64,000 nt of DNA from Anaeromicropila populeti (GCF_900112775.1 NZ_FOYZ01000004.1:28530-92529); one strand, 5' to 3'. Counted from the stretch's first letter, positions 10,413 to 18,261 are shown. The notes: generated by a model not told the origin, from the sequence alone. Numbers and translations: made by a program.

Positions 10413-11996
10413 ATGGAAATAAAAACATTTGAAGAGTTTGATTTGGATCCAAAGCTGCTTCGTGCAGTTGCGGAAATGGGATTTGAGCAGCCCAGCCCAA
10501 TTCAGGCTAAGGCAATACCTGCTATAATAGAAGGCAGAGATATTGTGGGACAGGCGCAGACGGGTACAGGTAAAACAGCGGCGTTTGGTATCCCTTTATT
10601 ACAATCTATTGATACAAAAGAAAGACAGTTACAGGCACTTGTTTTATCCCCAACGAGAGAACTTGCAATTCAGATAGCAGAGGAATTTCGTAAATTAGGA
10701 AAGTTTTCTCATGGAATAAAAATCTTGCCGATTTATGGCGGACAGGATATTACAAAGCAAATACGTTCACTTAAGGGTGGCGTTCAGGTTATTATTGGAA
10801 CACCAGGGCGTGTCATGGACCATATGAGAAGAAAAACTTTGAAAATGGATACAGTTAAAATGGTAGTACTGGATGAAGCAGATGAGATGTTAAATATGGG
10901 ATTTAGAGATGATATTGAAACGATTCTTACAGCAATTCCAGAAGAACGCCAGACAATCTTATTTTCTGCAACGATGCCAAAGCCAATTATGGAAATTGCT
11001 AAGGCTTATCAAAAGGATTCAGAGATTATCAAGGTTGTAAAAAAAGAATTAACGGTACCAAAGATTGAACAGTATTATTATGAAGTAAAGAGAAAGAATA
11101 AAAATGAAGTGCTTTCAAGGCTTTTAGATATTTATGCACCTAAGCTTTCCTTAGTTTTTTGTAATACCAAAAAAGGTGTAGATGAATTGGTAGAAGATTT
11201 AAAAGGCAGAGGTTATTTTGCAGAAGGGCTTCATGGAGATATGAAGCAACAGCAAAGAGATCGTGTTATGAAGCATTTTCGTAGTGGGCAGGCAGATATT
11301 CTGGTAGCTACAGATGTTGCAGCCCGCGGAATAGATGTAGATGATGTGGAAGCGGTATTTAATTATGATTTACCACAGGACGATGAGTATTATGTACACC
11401 GTATCGGAAGAACTGGACGTGCGGGAAGAAATGGAACCGCATTCACCTTTATTGTTGGAAAAGAAGTCTATAAATTAAAGGACATTCAGAGATACTGTAA
11501 GACAAAGATTATTGCAAAACCAATACCATCCATCCATGATGTTACAAATACTAAGATGGAAAAGATTTTTTCTAAAATTGTGGATACAATTGAAACGGAA
11601 GATTTGGCATCTATGATTACCTATATTGAAGATAAAATAAATGAAGAAGACATTACGTCTTTGGATATTGCGGCAGCACTGCTTAAATTAACAATTGGTG
11701 ATCCTGAGAGAGCAGAACAAAATGAAGTTGATTTTGGAGAAACTGGTGCTGAGGACGGAATGGTTCGCCTATTTATTAATATTGGTAAAAACCAAAAGAC
11801 AAGACCAGGTGACATACTAGGTGCAATTGCAGGAGAAACTGGTATAAAGGGAGAATTAATAGGAACAATTGATATGTATGATAAGTACACATTTGTTGAG
11901 GTGCCTAGAGAACATGCAAGACAGGTTATTGAAGTAATGAAAAATGCTAAGATAAAGGGTAAGTCCATTAATATAGAACCTGCAAATGCTAAGTAG
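10413..11996 (+). CDS. DEAD-box ATP-dependent RNA helicase with DbpA-type RNA-binding tail
   Basis: 527 residues from ATG 10413 (AAAGGGC ribosome site); the longer frame from 10344 would start inside the leader hairpin. Helicase motifs are complete: Q motif near the N terminus (GFEQPSPIQ), AQTGTGKT, PTRELAIQ, GTPGRVMDH, DEAD, SAT, then VATDVAARGIDV and HRIGRTGRAGR. The last 75 residues form the DbpA RNA-binding domain (VRLFINIGKNQ...PGDILGAIAGETGI). This architecture matches CshA/DbpA-type helicases that act in ribosome assembly and mRNA turnover, often under cold stress. Monocistronic, with its own promoter, leader hairpin and downstream terminator. Confidence 0.92.
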   Translation: MEIKTFEEFDLDPKLLRAVAEMGFEQPSPIQAKAIPAIIEGRDIVGQAQTGTGKTAAFGIPLLQSIDTKERQLQALVLSPTRELAIQIAEEFRKLGKFSHGIKILPIYGGQDITKQIRSLKGGVQVIIGTPGRVMDHMRRKTLKMDTVKMVVLDEADEMLNMGFRDDIETILTAIPEERQTILFSATMPKPIMEIAKAYQKDSEIIKVVKKELTVPKIEQYYYEVKRKNKNEVLSRLLDIYAPKLSLVFCNTKKGVDELVEDLKGRGYFAEGLHGDMKQQQRDRVMKHFRSGQADILVATDVAARGIDVDDVEAVFNYDLPQDDEYYVHRIGRTGRAGRNGTAFTFIVGKEVYKLKDIQRYCKTKIIAKPIPSIHDVTNTKMEKIFSKIVDTIETEDLASMITYIEDKINEEDITSLDIAAALLKLTIGDPERAEQNEVDFGETGAEDGMVRLFINIGKNQKTRPGDILGAIAGETGIKGELIGTIDMYDKYTFVEVPREHARQVIEVMKNAKIKGKSINIEPANAK

Positions 11997-12034
11997 GTTA
12001 GTGAAGGAAATAAAAAATTTGGTTAAATAAAAAG

Positions 12035-12082
12035 AGTCACTGCAAAATAGATAAGAAGTTATCTGTGGAGCAGTGGCTTTTT
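12035..12082 (+). terminator. Intrinsic terminator after the DEAD-box helicase
   Basis: Outer stem AGTCACTGC / GCAGTGGCT (one G-U pair), inner stem AGATAA-gaag-TTATCT, followed by five T. Confidence 0.8.
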
Positions 12083-12095
12083 GTATAATAAATAA

Positions 12096-12124
12096 TTGAG
12101 CAATGTTATAACATTTGCTATAAT
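12096..12124 (+). promoter_or_regulatory. Promoter of the ATPase/TOPRIM pair with a palindromic spacer
   Basis: TTGAGC, 17-bp spacer, TATAAT. The spacer contains the perfect 14-bp palindrome AATGTTATAACATT at 12102-12115, placed where a repressor would block RNA polymerase. It gives an untranslated leader of about 130 bases. Confidence 0.6.
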
Positions 12125-12259
12125 TAAGTAATAAGTCGGAGATATGAAAACACTGAACCGAGAAATTTGGCTATAATAAAAATACAAAGGTTTTGCTAAA
12201 AAATTATATAGATATAAAAATATTTGATATTATAAAATGGATTATGGAAGGAAGAGCAT

Positions 12260-13366
12260 ATGATTTCTGAAATATATATCGAAAATTTTAGAGGAGTGAA
12301 AAATCTTAAGTTAAACGATTTAGGAAAAATTAATATAATTGCAGGGGCTAATAATACGGGTAAAACAAGTATATTAGAGGTTATTCAAAGTTTGAAGGCT
12401 CCAAATGATTTGAAAAATTGGAGAATAATAGGAAGAAGGGAAGAGAATTCACCACGAATTGTTACAACCATTTATGATACCATGAAGTCGTTATTTCCAA
12501 TTAATATAGAGGCTGTGGGAGAGAGAATAAAGTATTCTGGTATTAATAATGGCGAAGCATTTGAGGTTGAAATTTCTGGACAGATTTCAGATACTATAGT
12601 AACAGAAAAGCAATTAGATTTTGCAGGTGGTTTGATATATTCAGCTAAATTGGATATTGACGATCAGGAGACAAACAATGAATTCGAAACCACTGTGATG
12701 GAAATACAATATAAAATTAACGGGAATAAATGTGGGAAAGATACAGTTTATGGAATGCAGAGGGGCTTGCGTATGACAAGTGTGAGGAACAGAAAAACAA
12801 TAGTTGAAAATATAGTATATATATCACCGACTCAGCATGCACAAAATGTTGTCTTTTTAAATTCCTTGTTTACAGAGCCGGATTTGTATGAACAGTTTGT
12901 GGAAATAATGAGACAGTTTGATCCTTATTTTATATCTATAAATTCGATTGAAGAAGAAAACTCATACGGAAGAAAATTTGTTATTTTATCTAAAAATCAT
13001 AAAGAAGGTTTGCTGTTAAATGCATATGGAGATGGCATGAAAAAAGCAATGCTTTTATTAAGTGCTGTCATAAGGGCCAAAGATGGGATTTTGCTATTAG
13101 ATGAATTTGAAACAGCAATTCATATTTCTGCTATGAAAGATGTCTTCAGCTGGATTATTGATACTGCTGTTAAATTGAATGTTCAAATATTTATGACCTC
13201 ACATAGCATAGAAGCTATTGAATCAGTCCTAAAGTGTTGTCCTGTTTTGCAAACAAATATACGTATGATTACACTAGTGAAAGTTGAAGATGAAGTTAAA
13301 GTTCGAAATGTAAATGGGGAAAAAGCTGTTCAATTATTAGATGAGTATGGATTGGAGTTAAGATAA
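12260..13366 (+). CDS. AAA/ABC-type ATPase (OLD/AriA-like), probable phage-defence subunit
   Basis: 368 residues, ATG after GGAAGGAAGAG. Begins with the SMC/RecF/OLD-like signature IYIENFRGVKNL, then Walker A GANNTGKTS at 29-37. A Walker B with acidic catalytic residues, ILLLDEFETAIH, sits near 276-286, followed by a conserved switch region (FMTSHSIEAIE). No TOPRIM domain follows in the same chain; instead the next gene, which starts on the base after this stop codon, supplies one. Stand-alone OLD-type ATPases paired with a separate nuclease occur in defence systems such as PARIS (AriA/AriB) and AbiL/RloAB. I think this is such a pair; which family is not settled. Confidence 0.75.
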   Translation: MISEIYIENFRGVKNLKLNDLGKINIIAGANNTGKTSILEVIQSLKAPNDLKNWRIIGRREENSPRIVTTIYDTMKSLFPINIEAVGERIKYSGINNGEAFEVEISGQISDTIVTEKQLDFAGGLIYSAKLDIDDQETNNEFETTVMEIQYKINGNKCGKDTVYGMQRGLRMTSVRNRKTIVENIVYISPTQHAQNVVFLNSLFTEPDLYEQFVEIMRQFDPYFISINSIEEENSYGRKFVILSKNHKEGLLLNAYGDGMKKAMLLLSAVIRAKDGILLLDEFETAIHISAMKDVFSWIIDTAVKLNVQIFMTSHSIEAIESVLKCCPVLQTNIRMITLVKVEDEVKVRNVNGEKAVQLLDEYGLELR

Positions 13367-14086
13367 ATGAAAACACTTATTTTGTGTGAAGGGACAACGG
13401 ATTTAATTATGTTGCAATTTGTGTTACAGTATAAATATGATTGGAAATATGATGGATTTGTTGAAAATGCAATTACAAACCGCCTGATCAAGAAAAGGCT
13501 TATTAAAGACAACCAGATAACTGAAATAAATTCATGTGGTGGTATTACAAATATATCAAAAGAAATGCTGAAAATTAAGGAAGTAATAGAATATGCAACG
13601 AAAAACGATGAAATATATAATAAAATTATTATTATGATAGATCATGATACAGTTGATAGTAATAAGAAGTTTATTGAGCAGTTAAATATATGTATAGGAG
13701 AAACTTTTACTGAAAATCAGATTAATATTTGGAGTCAATGGGAAGTTGAAAATTTAGTTTTAGGGGTTCAAAAAATTGAATTATATATTAAATGTATACC
13801 AGAAACTGAAACGGGAGCCATTGAATCGATTATGTTAAATGCATTAGGTATAGATGCCATAGAACAGAAAGTGATACAGGAAAGTAGTAGGTTTATTGAG
13901 AAAATAGCGAATACTCAAAATAGATACTTACAAAAAAAGTCAGGCATATATAAGGCAATTTTTAATACATATTTTTCAATTAGAACACCTGAAGAAACAT
14001 ACGCTGAAAGAGCAAGAATACTAAGGGCATATGATTGGAAAAATAATGAGATTTTAAATTGTGGTTTTAGTTTTTTAAATTACTAA
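13367..14086 (+). CDS. TOPRIM-domain protein, partner of the ATPase (AriB/DUF4435-like)
   Basis: 239 residues, ATG touching the TAA of the ATPase gene, so translation is coupled. A TOPRIM-type core is visible: LILCEGTTD at 4-12 with Glu8 and Asp12, then MIDHD at 90-94 with Asp92 and Asp94. The segment WEVENLVL at 125-132 resembles the EIENYL motif of DUF4435 proteins, the family of the PARIS effector AriB. RloB-type TOPRIM proteins (AbiLii) are the alternative. The expected role is a toxic nuclease held or triggered by the ATPase. Codon use and A/T content are like the neighbours. Followed by a strong terminator. Confidence 0.65.
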   Translation: MKTLILCEGTTDLIMLQFVLQYKYDWKYDGFVENAITNRLIKKRLIKDNQITEINSCGGITNISKEMLKIKEVIEYATKNDEIYNKIIIMIDHDTVDSNKKFIEQLNICIGETFTENQINIWSQWEVENLVLGVQKIELYIKCIPETETGAIESIMLNALGIDAIEQKVIQESSRFIEKIANTQNRYLQKKSGIYKAIFNTYFSIRTPEETYAERARILRAYDWKNNEILNCGFSFLNY

Positions 14087-14097
14087 AAAACAGTCTT

Positions 14098-14125
14098 AAA
14101 ATGGGGCAGACACCTGCCCCATTTT
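14098..14125. terminator. Strong bidirectional terminator, probably the original rubrerythrin terminator
   Basis: AAAATGGGGCAG-acac-CTGCCCCATTTT, a perfect 12-bp stem. It ends the TOPRIM gene on the plus strand; on the minus strand it lies about 45 bp past the displaced rubrerythrin tail at 14172-14215 and is followed by a T-rich run, as expected if it once terminated that gene. Confidence 0.85.
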
Positions 14126-14171
14126 AATTTTCATATAAACTTTGTAGGCAATACAACTAATTTTTTATTAA

Positions 14172-14215
14172 CCAAAATATCTTTTCAACAATCCCTTAAA
14201 AGCCTTGCCATGTCT
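14172..14215 (-). repeat. Left attachment repeat: displaced rubrerythrin 3' end
   Basis: On the minus strand it encodes [15 protein letters not shown] followed by TAA. It differs from the copy in the intact gene at two positions, one silent (GCT for GCG Ala) and one Glu-to-Lys. Nothing upstream of it on the minus strand resembles rubrerythrin. Confidence 0.85.
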
Positions 14216-14275
14216 AGATTCGTTCAGTGACTATGATTTATTATGTTGGGATTTAAAGGGATTGGGAAGTCAATG

Positions 14276-14299
14276 TCCCGTTATCCCGTATATTTCCCG
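14276..14299. other. Three closely spaced TCCCG repeats next to the left attachment repeat
   Basis: TCCCG occurs at 14276, 14284 and 14295, about 60-85 bp inside the left end of the island. Short direct repeats in this position could be arm-type binding sites of the recombinase. Chance occurrence is possible. Confidence 0.35.
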
Positions 14300-14313
14300 C
14301 GAGTTTTTCGATT

Positions 14314-14976
14314 TTATTTAGCTTGTTTTGGTAGGGTTTTCTTTAATTTCTGTTTTGAGTTTGTTGTCCCCTGTTGAAACTGTGTATCAGTAACAGGACC
14401 GTAAAAATTGCTTATGTAATTCACTATTTGAGGCTCATTTTTTGCTTTTTCTTTTTCGTCTGTTGTAAAACTTAAATTGTCGCCTAATATTCTGTACTCT
14501 TCAAGTGTAATAGACCAATCAAGTATTCTATTTTTAACTTGTTCTATGATATTGCTAACAGAGTTTGGAGATATTAGAATAATATAAGTGGTCTTAAATG
14601 GTATATATTTATTAAGTAAATCTATTTCTTTACCGCTCAATGATAGATTTAATTGCTTATCGTTTGATACGAGTAAGCTGTTTATACTGGGAATTGAGTC
14701 ATAAATTTTTCTAATGCTAAAACGTTTTTCCTCCTCACCTGAAATAACAACAGGAACCCATCCATGTACAGGGTTCAATGCTTTAAGGTCACCTCTGATA
14801 TACCTATAATCAGGAAGATTATCTGTATTTTTGTATCCGTTTAATTCACTATATATCCATTCTTGAAAATCCTTTAAATCTAATTTTCTTGCAATAAGAC
14901 TTGATTTTCTTAATAGTGATAATATATCAGCGTCACTTTTTAAAGCTTCTTCTTGTAATTCTAAAACAATAGCCAT
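14314..14976 (-). CDS. AbiTii-domain abortive-infection protein
   Basis: 220 residues from ATG 14976 with AAAGGTGGTG eight bases upstream; the longer frame to 15012 overlaps the previous gene and has no better site. The N-terminal half matches my memory of the AbiTii domain of lactococcal AbiT: LLRKSSLIARKLDLKDFQEWI at about 21-41, then ELNGY...LPDYR at about 44-58 and GWVPV at 72-76. A less conserved middle follows, then a C-terminal Gln/Asn-rich motif at 193-209 and a Lys-rich end. The same motif occurs in the upstream gene product. The two genes are 13 bp apart and form one minus-strand operon. A role in phage-induced growth arrest is inferred from the domain. Confidence 0.75.
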   Translation of the reverse strand: MAIVLELQEEALKSDADILSLLRKSSLIARKLDLKDFQEWIYSELNGYKNTDNLPDYRYIRGDLKALNPVHGWVPVVISGEEEKRFSIRKIYDSIPSINSLLVSNDKQLNLSLSGKEIDLLNKYIPFKTTYIILISPNSVSNIIEQVKNRILDWSITLEEYRILGDNLSFTTDEKEKAKNEPQIVNYISNFYGPVTDTQFQQGTTNSKQKLKKTLPKQAK

Positions 14977-14989
14977 AACACACCACCTT

Positions 14990-15838
14990 TTACCATATTG
15001 GCAATTGGGCAATTAATCCAACAATGCCACTAGCAATAATGCTTCCACTTATTCCAACTGCTAAATTTTTTAGAGTAGTCAGTGCTTTCTTAATCTTAGA
15101 TGGTTCTTCTTTTTTTTGAAGCATTTGAATTGTTTCTGATATAATTTCTTTAACCTGTTCTGCTTTGTCTGTGAAATCCTCTTGAAAATCACTAGAGTTT
15201 GTTGTTCTTTGAATTTTGTTTAATACATCCATTATTTTGTCATAATCAAAATTGTTTTCAACTGTCATTGTCTGACTTGAATTTATAGTATTTTGTTGTA
15301 TTAGTGAACCTGAAACATTACCACCAATATTCAAAGTGTTGTTTATAACCTGTCCTTTTTCCATATAGTCCTCCAATCTAGATGCAGCATTTCCAGCATC
15401 CTGCATAGTAACAAAATAATCTCTACCCCTTCCGTAAACTTCCTCTGCAACTCTAAAGTCTGTGTTACCGTAATCTTTCCATCTTCTCTCTTCATTATAT
15501 GTCCTGCCATATTCACAATTGTATTCTATTGACTTTTTACCAATATTTCTGAGTAAAAGAACTTCTTTTTCTGTTATACAATTATTTTCAATAGATTTCT
15601 TGACTAAATTTAAATCATATAAAATCGTATTAAAATAAGATATGGTAGTCAGTATGGTCATTTGAAAGTTAAAAGGTATTGTATTCCAATAGTGGCTGAT
15701 ATTTAACTTTTCCCTTTGAGCTAATATAAAAGCTTTTCTGTCAGAAGTATAAGCTATCCAGTCATTAATATCACTTAAAATATCAAGTAGAGATTGCTCA
15801 TTATATGATGTTGCGCCACCAATAATTCCTTGTGCCAT
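14990..15838 (-). CDS. Unknown protein paired with AbiTii; Gln/Asn motif and C-terminal membrane segment
   Basis: 282 residues, ATG 15838 with AGGAGG nine bases upstream. No family recognised. The N-terminal 160 residues are predicted helical and charged. Residues 165-190 form an Asn/Gln/Gly-rich linker with the motif GNVSGSLIQQNTINSSQ (173-189). A charged helical or coiled segment follows (about 195-250), and the C terminus has one hydrophobic stretch (about 260-278, GISGSIIASGIVGLIAQL), so membrane attachment or insertion is possible. First gene of the operon with AbiTii; a sensor/effector or membrane-acting role is conjecture. It could also be a divergent AbiTi analogue, though it is twice as long. 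Confidence 0.7.
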   Translation of the reverse strand: MAQGIIGGATSYNEQSLLDILSDINDWIAYTSDRKAFILAQREKLNISHYWNTIPFNFQMTILTTISYFNTILYDLNLVKKSIENNCITEKEVLLLRNIGKKSIEYNCEYGRTYNEERRWKDYGNTDFRVAEEVYGRGRDYFVTMQDAGNAASRLEDYMEKGQVINNTLNIGGNVSGSLIQQNTINSSQTMTVENNFDYDKIMDVLNKIQRTTNSSDFQEDFTDKAEQVKEIISETIQMLQKKEEPSKIKKALTTLKNLAVGISGSIIASGIVGLIAQLPIW

Positions 15839-15868
15839 GTTCCTGTCCTCCTTGTTATTAATTACCTT

Positions 15869-15877
15869 ATTATACCA
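15869..15877 (-). promoter_or_regulatory. Extended -10 promoter of the AbiTii operon
   Basis: TGGTATAAT on the minus strand about 30 bp upstream of the first start codon; an obvious -35 is missing, as usual for extended -10 promoters. Confidence 0.55.
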
Positions 15878-15928
15878 TAAAATAATAAAAAAGTCGTCTA
15901 CTAAAATTTAAAAGACTTTTAATACTAA

Positions 15929-16621
15929 TTAATGGGCGTTAAGAAAGTTTACTAGATTTTCTCGCATTTCCTCTACACTATGAGTATAATATCTCATAGT
16001 GGTTTCTTCTTTTGAGTGCCCCAATCGTTGTTTAACTATGACCAACGGAATATTCATTTCAGCTAGTCTACTACAATGGGTATGCCTAAGATTGTGAAAC
16101 ATAAAATTCACATCTAATTCATTTCTTGCTAATCTACCTAATATTTTTTCTAAGTCAACTGTAAGCAGTTCACCATTTTACTTAACATTGATAAAGTCTA
16201 AATCTTCTACAATTTCCTTTGCCTTGTTCCTGCCCCTATCAATTGCCACTCTAGTTTTCCGATAAGCCAATCCTAACTCTGCTTTTTGCCTATCCAGTGT
16301 AGCTTTCAGCTCCTTTAAATAATTGTAGATATCTTCTTGTAAGTTAAGATCATAGATGCTTGCAACTGTCTTAGTATTACGTAAGGTCCACATTTTATCC
16401 TCAAGAACCAACTGTTTAGTGACTTTGATTGTTTTCTTTTTCCAATCAATATCAGACCAAAGTAGACAAAATGCTTTACCAACTCTGGCACCTAAAGGTC
16501 TGCCCAATTTAAAAGCAGTAAGCAAGTTTGTAGATGAAAATTGTTTTTCAAATGAGTTAAGCTGTTCCTTTGTATAGATTTTGATTTCAGCTTCTTCCAC
16601 ACCCTTAGCAGGAACGGTATT
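15929..16621 (-). pseudogene. Tyrosine recombinase (integrase), truncated and interrupted
   Basis: Two blocks in the same frame make up the catalytic half of a phage-type integrase. The first (16178-16621) has KIYTKEQLNSF and LWSDIDWKKKTIKV. The second (15929-16177) has HNLRHTH, LGHSKEETTMRYYTH with the catalytic Tyr, and the end. They are split by a single in-frame TAA at 16178-16180. The region that should carry the first catalytic Arg reads FKLGRPLGARVGK rather than a TGMRxGE-type motif, a further sign of decay. The N-terminal DNA-binding part is missing: a stop lies directly upstream at 16622. This was probably the enzyme that placed the island. Confidence 0.8.
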
Positions 16622-16947
16622 TTATCTTCCTAATAAGGGATATATATTTTGTTACACTAAAATATAATAATTGTTTATTAAATAGCCATATATATTGATA
16701 TCCTTGATAATCTTCAAGTAGTTCAACTGGAATTCACCTCATTGAATTAAAATTTATAACAAAATATTATCTAAATAGTGCATGCAATTAAAACAATTTT
16801 CCCTATTAAATGGAGTTCTATAATAGAGCAAATTTCAATAGCACAATTTTAAAAAACTTTAAACAAAATTTATGCTGGTAAAATTTTATTCAAAATAATA
16901 CGAAATTAAATTTATTATTTAGTCTAAAACTGCATTGACTATTATGT
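16622..16947. other. A/T-rich spacer without a gene
   Basis: About 325 bp, over 75% A+T, between the integrase remnant and the HTH gene. No open frame of note and no repeat above background; the missing 5' part of the integrase may have been here. Confidence 0.5.
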
Positions 16948-16996
16948 TTAATTATTATACTATTTAAATAAGTTATTTAAATAGTATAATAATTAA
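16935..16996 (+). promoter_or_regulatory. Promoter with a 22-bp perfect inverted repeat over its -10
   Basis: TTGACT at 16935-16940 and TACTAT at 16958-16963 with a 17-bp spacer. The -10 lies inside the left arm of a perfect inverted repeat (arms 16948-16969 and 16975-16996, 5-base loop). The right arm ends just before the AAAGGAG ribosome site of the HTH gene. An autoregulatory operator is the simplest reading; an RNA hairpin in the leader is the alternative. Confidence 0.65.
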
Positions 16997-17009
16997 AGGA
17001 GATTTTAAT

Positions 17010-17312
17010 ATGAGCAAAGATATTAACAAATTAAACAAAAGAATGGGAAAAAATGAGAAGCAAACAGAAAAGAATACTAATGAAATAGAAAGGTTAAAGA
17101 GAGAAAATGAAAATATGCGTAGAACTATATCTAACAACACCAAAGAAATAAAACAAATTAAGGAAGTACAAGTTGTTGAAATGTTGCAAAAACTGAAACC
17201 ACAGACAGAGGATTATATGTACACATATCAAAATATAGCAAACATTGTTGGGATATCTCCCGCAACTGTATCTAATATAGCTAAGAACAAAAACCTATCA
17301 AGAAAATTATAA
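17010..17312 (+). CDS. Small coiled-coil HTH protein of the island
   Basis: 100 residues, ATG with AAAGGAG nine bases upstream. Residues 1-60 are highly charged with heptad spacing (coiled coil, likely dimer or higher oligomer). Residues 73-97 (YQNIANIVGISPATVSNIAKNKNL) form a helix-turn-helix. This build, with a large palindrome overlapping its own promoter, suggests an autoregulated DNA-binding protein, possibly the island's control or maintenance factor. No named family recognised. Confidence 0.65.
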   Translation: MSKDINKLNKRMGKNEKQTEKNTNEIERLKRENENMRRTISNNTKEIKQIKEVQVVEMLQKLKPQTEDYMYTYQNIANIVGISPATVSNIAKNKNLSRKL

Positions 17313-17445
17313 ATAAAATAGCATTGCCAAATTAATATATTTGTAGGTCCTAATTTTCAACATTCAAACCCTAGTAAAATCAAGCCTTACAACAATTCTC
17401 AAGGAAAATTTTCCGCAAATCTCCCTTGAGATTTCAAAAAATATA

Positions 17446-17483
17446 AAATCGAGAGACATTGATTTCTCAATGACCCTCGATTT
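17446..17483. terminator. Hairpin between the HTH gene and rubrerythrin
   Basis: AAATCGAG...CTCGATTT with an additional inner pairing CATTGA/TCAATG. T-rich on the minus-strand side, so it probably terminates rubrerythrin (about 80 bp past its stop) and perhaps also the HTH gene. It would have been supplied by the island. Confidence 0.6.
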
Positions 17484-17563
17484 ATATTCAAGAACTATAT
17501 CTGTACTGACACCAGTCAAACCCTTGATTTACCTAGTGTCAACCTATGTTTTTATTTCTATTC

Positions 17564-18109
17564 TTACTTTCCAAAATATCTTTCCAACAATCCCTTAAAC
17601 GCCTTGCCATGTCTTGCCTCATCTTTAGCCATTTCATGTACAGTATCATGGATTGCGTCAAGATCAGCTGCTTTTGCACGTTTAGCTAAATCAAACTTTC
17701 CAGCAGTTGCTCCGTTTTCAGCTGCAACACGTAACTCAAGATTCTTTTTAGTGCTATCTGTAATTACTTCACCAAGTAATTCAGCAAACTTTGCAGCATG
17801 CTCAGCTTCTTCATAAGCTGCTTTTTCATAATAAAGACCAATTTCTGGATAACCCTCTCTATGTGCAACTCTTGACATTGCAAGATACATACCTACTTCA
17901 GAACATTCTCCTTCAAAATTCATTCTCAAATCAGCAAGAATATCTTCGCTAACGCCCTGTGCTACACCAACAACGTGTTCAGCTGCCCATGACATAGTAT
18001 CTTCTTGCTCAGTAAATTTTGAAGCAGGTGCTTTACAAATTGGACAAGATTCTGGTGCAGAATCCCCTTCATGAACATAACCACAAACTTGACATACATA
18101 TTTTTTCAT
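17564..18109 (-). CDS. Reverse rubrerythrin (NADH peroxidase type)
   Basis: 181 residues from ATG 18109, with AGGAGG upstream; the eight extra codons of the longer frame cover that site. The rubredoxin-type FeS4 site (CQVCG...CPICK) is at the N terminus, before the diiron four-helix domain, which defines the reverse rubrerythrins that reduce H2O2 and O2 in clostridia. Diiron ligands are visible as paired Glu/His motifs ([30 protein letters not shown]). Its 3' end is the target of the island at 14172-17614, so its last codons and downstream region come from the element. Next to perR on the same strand with its own promoter. Confidence 0.92.
   Translation of the reverse strand: MKKYVCQVCGYVHEGDSAPESCPICKAPASKFTEQEDTMSWAAEHVVGVAQGVSEDILADLRMNFEGECSEVGMYLAMSRVAHREGYPEIGLYYEKAAYEEAEHAAKFAELLGEVITDSTKKNLELRVAAENGATAGKFDLAKRAKAADLDAIHDTVHEMAKDEARHGKAFKGLLERYFGK
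17571..17614 (-). repeat. Right attachment repeat, within the rubrerythrin gene
   Basis: Encodes [15 protein letters not shown]; two differences from the left copy at 14172-14215. Confidence 0.85.
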
Positions 18110-18185
18110 AATAAAAATCCTCCTTAAATTCAAATAATTTATTTTTTATCTTAAAACAATAATAGTAATCGTTATTGATATATTA

Positions 18186-18214
18186 ATAATAATAGTTTCT
18201 CATTAATTTGTCAA
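18186..18214 (-). promoter_or_regulatory. Rubrerythrin promoter with downstream A/T dyad
   Basis: On the minus strand TTGACA (18209-18214), 17-bp spacer, TATTAT (18186-18191). Directly downstream, the dyad CAATAA-N9-TTATTG (about 18155-18175) could bind PerR, although it is not a textbook PerR box. Confidence 0.6.
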
Positions 18215-18261
18215 TACTTTTTTGAAAAAAATTATCATTTATTTTCTAAGGTCTTTGACAA

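Larger units (their letters stand above)
14172..17614. mobile_element. 3.4-kb island integrated in the 3' end of the rubrerythrin gene
   Basis: A 44-bp direct repeat (42/44 identical) bounds this segment: 14172-14215 and 17571-17614. The repeat is the coding sequence for the last 15 residues of rubrerythrin. The right copy is the current gene end; the left copy is a tail without a gene ([15 protein letters not shown] then stop), with a terminator just beyond it. That is the standard footprint of site-specific integration into a gene's 3' end, in which the element restores the reading frame. Inside are a broken tyrosine recombinase, an AbiTii-type gene and its partner, and a small HTH protein. 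The recombinase has an in-frame stop, so the island is probably fixed. Confidence 0.8.

Noticed and set aside
12000-12260. A third copy of the rubrerythrin-tail repeat that would place the ATPase/TOPRIM pair inside the island
   Set aside because: No match to the 44-bp repeat was found upstream of the ATPase gene, so the pair lies outside the bracketed island.
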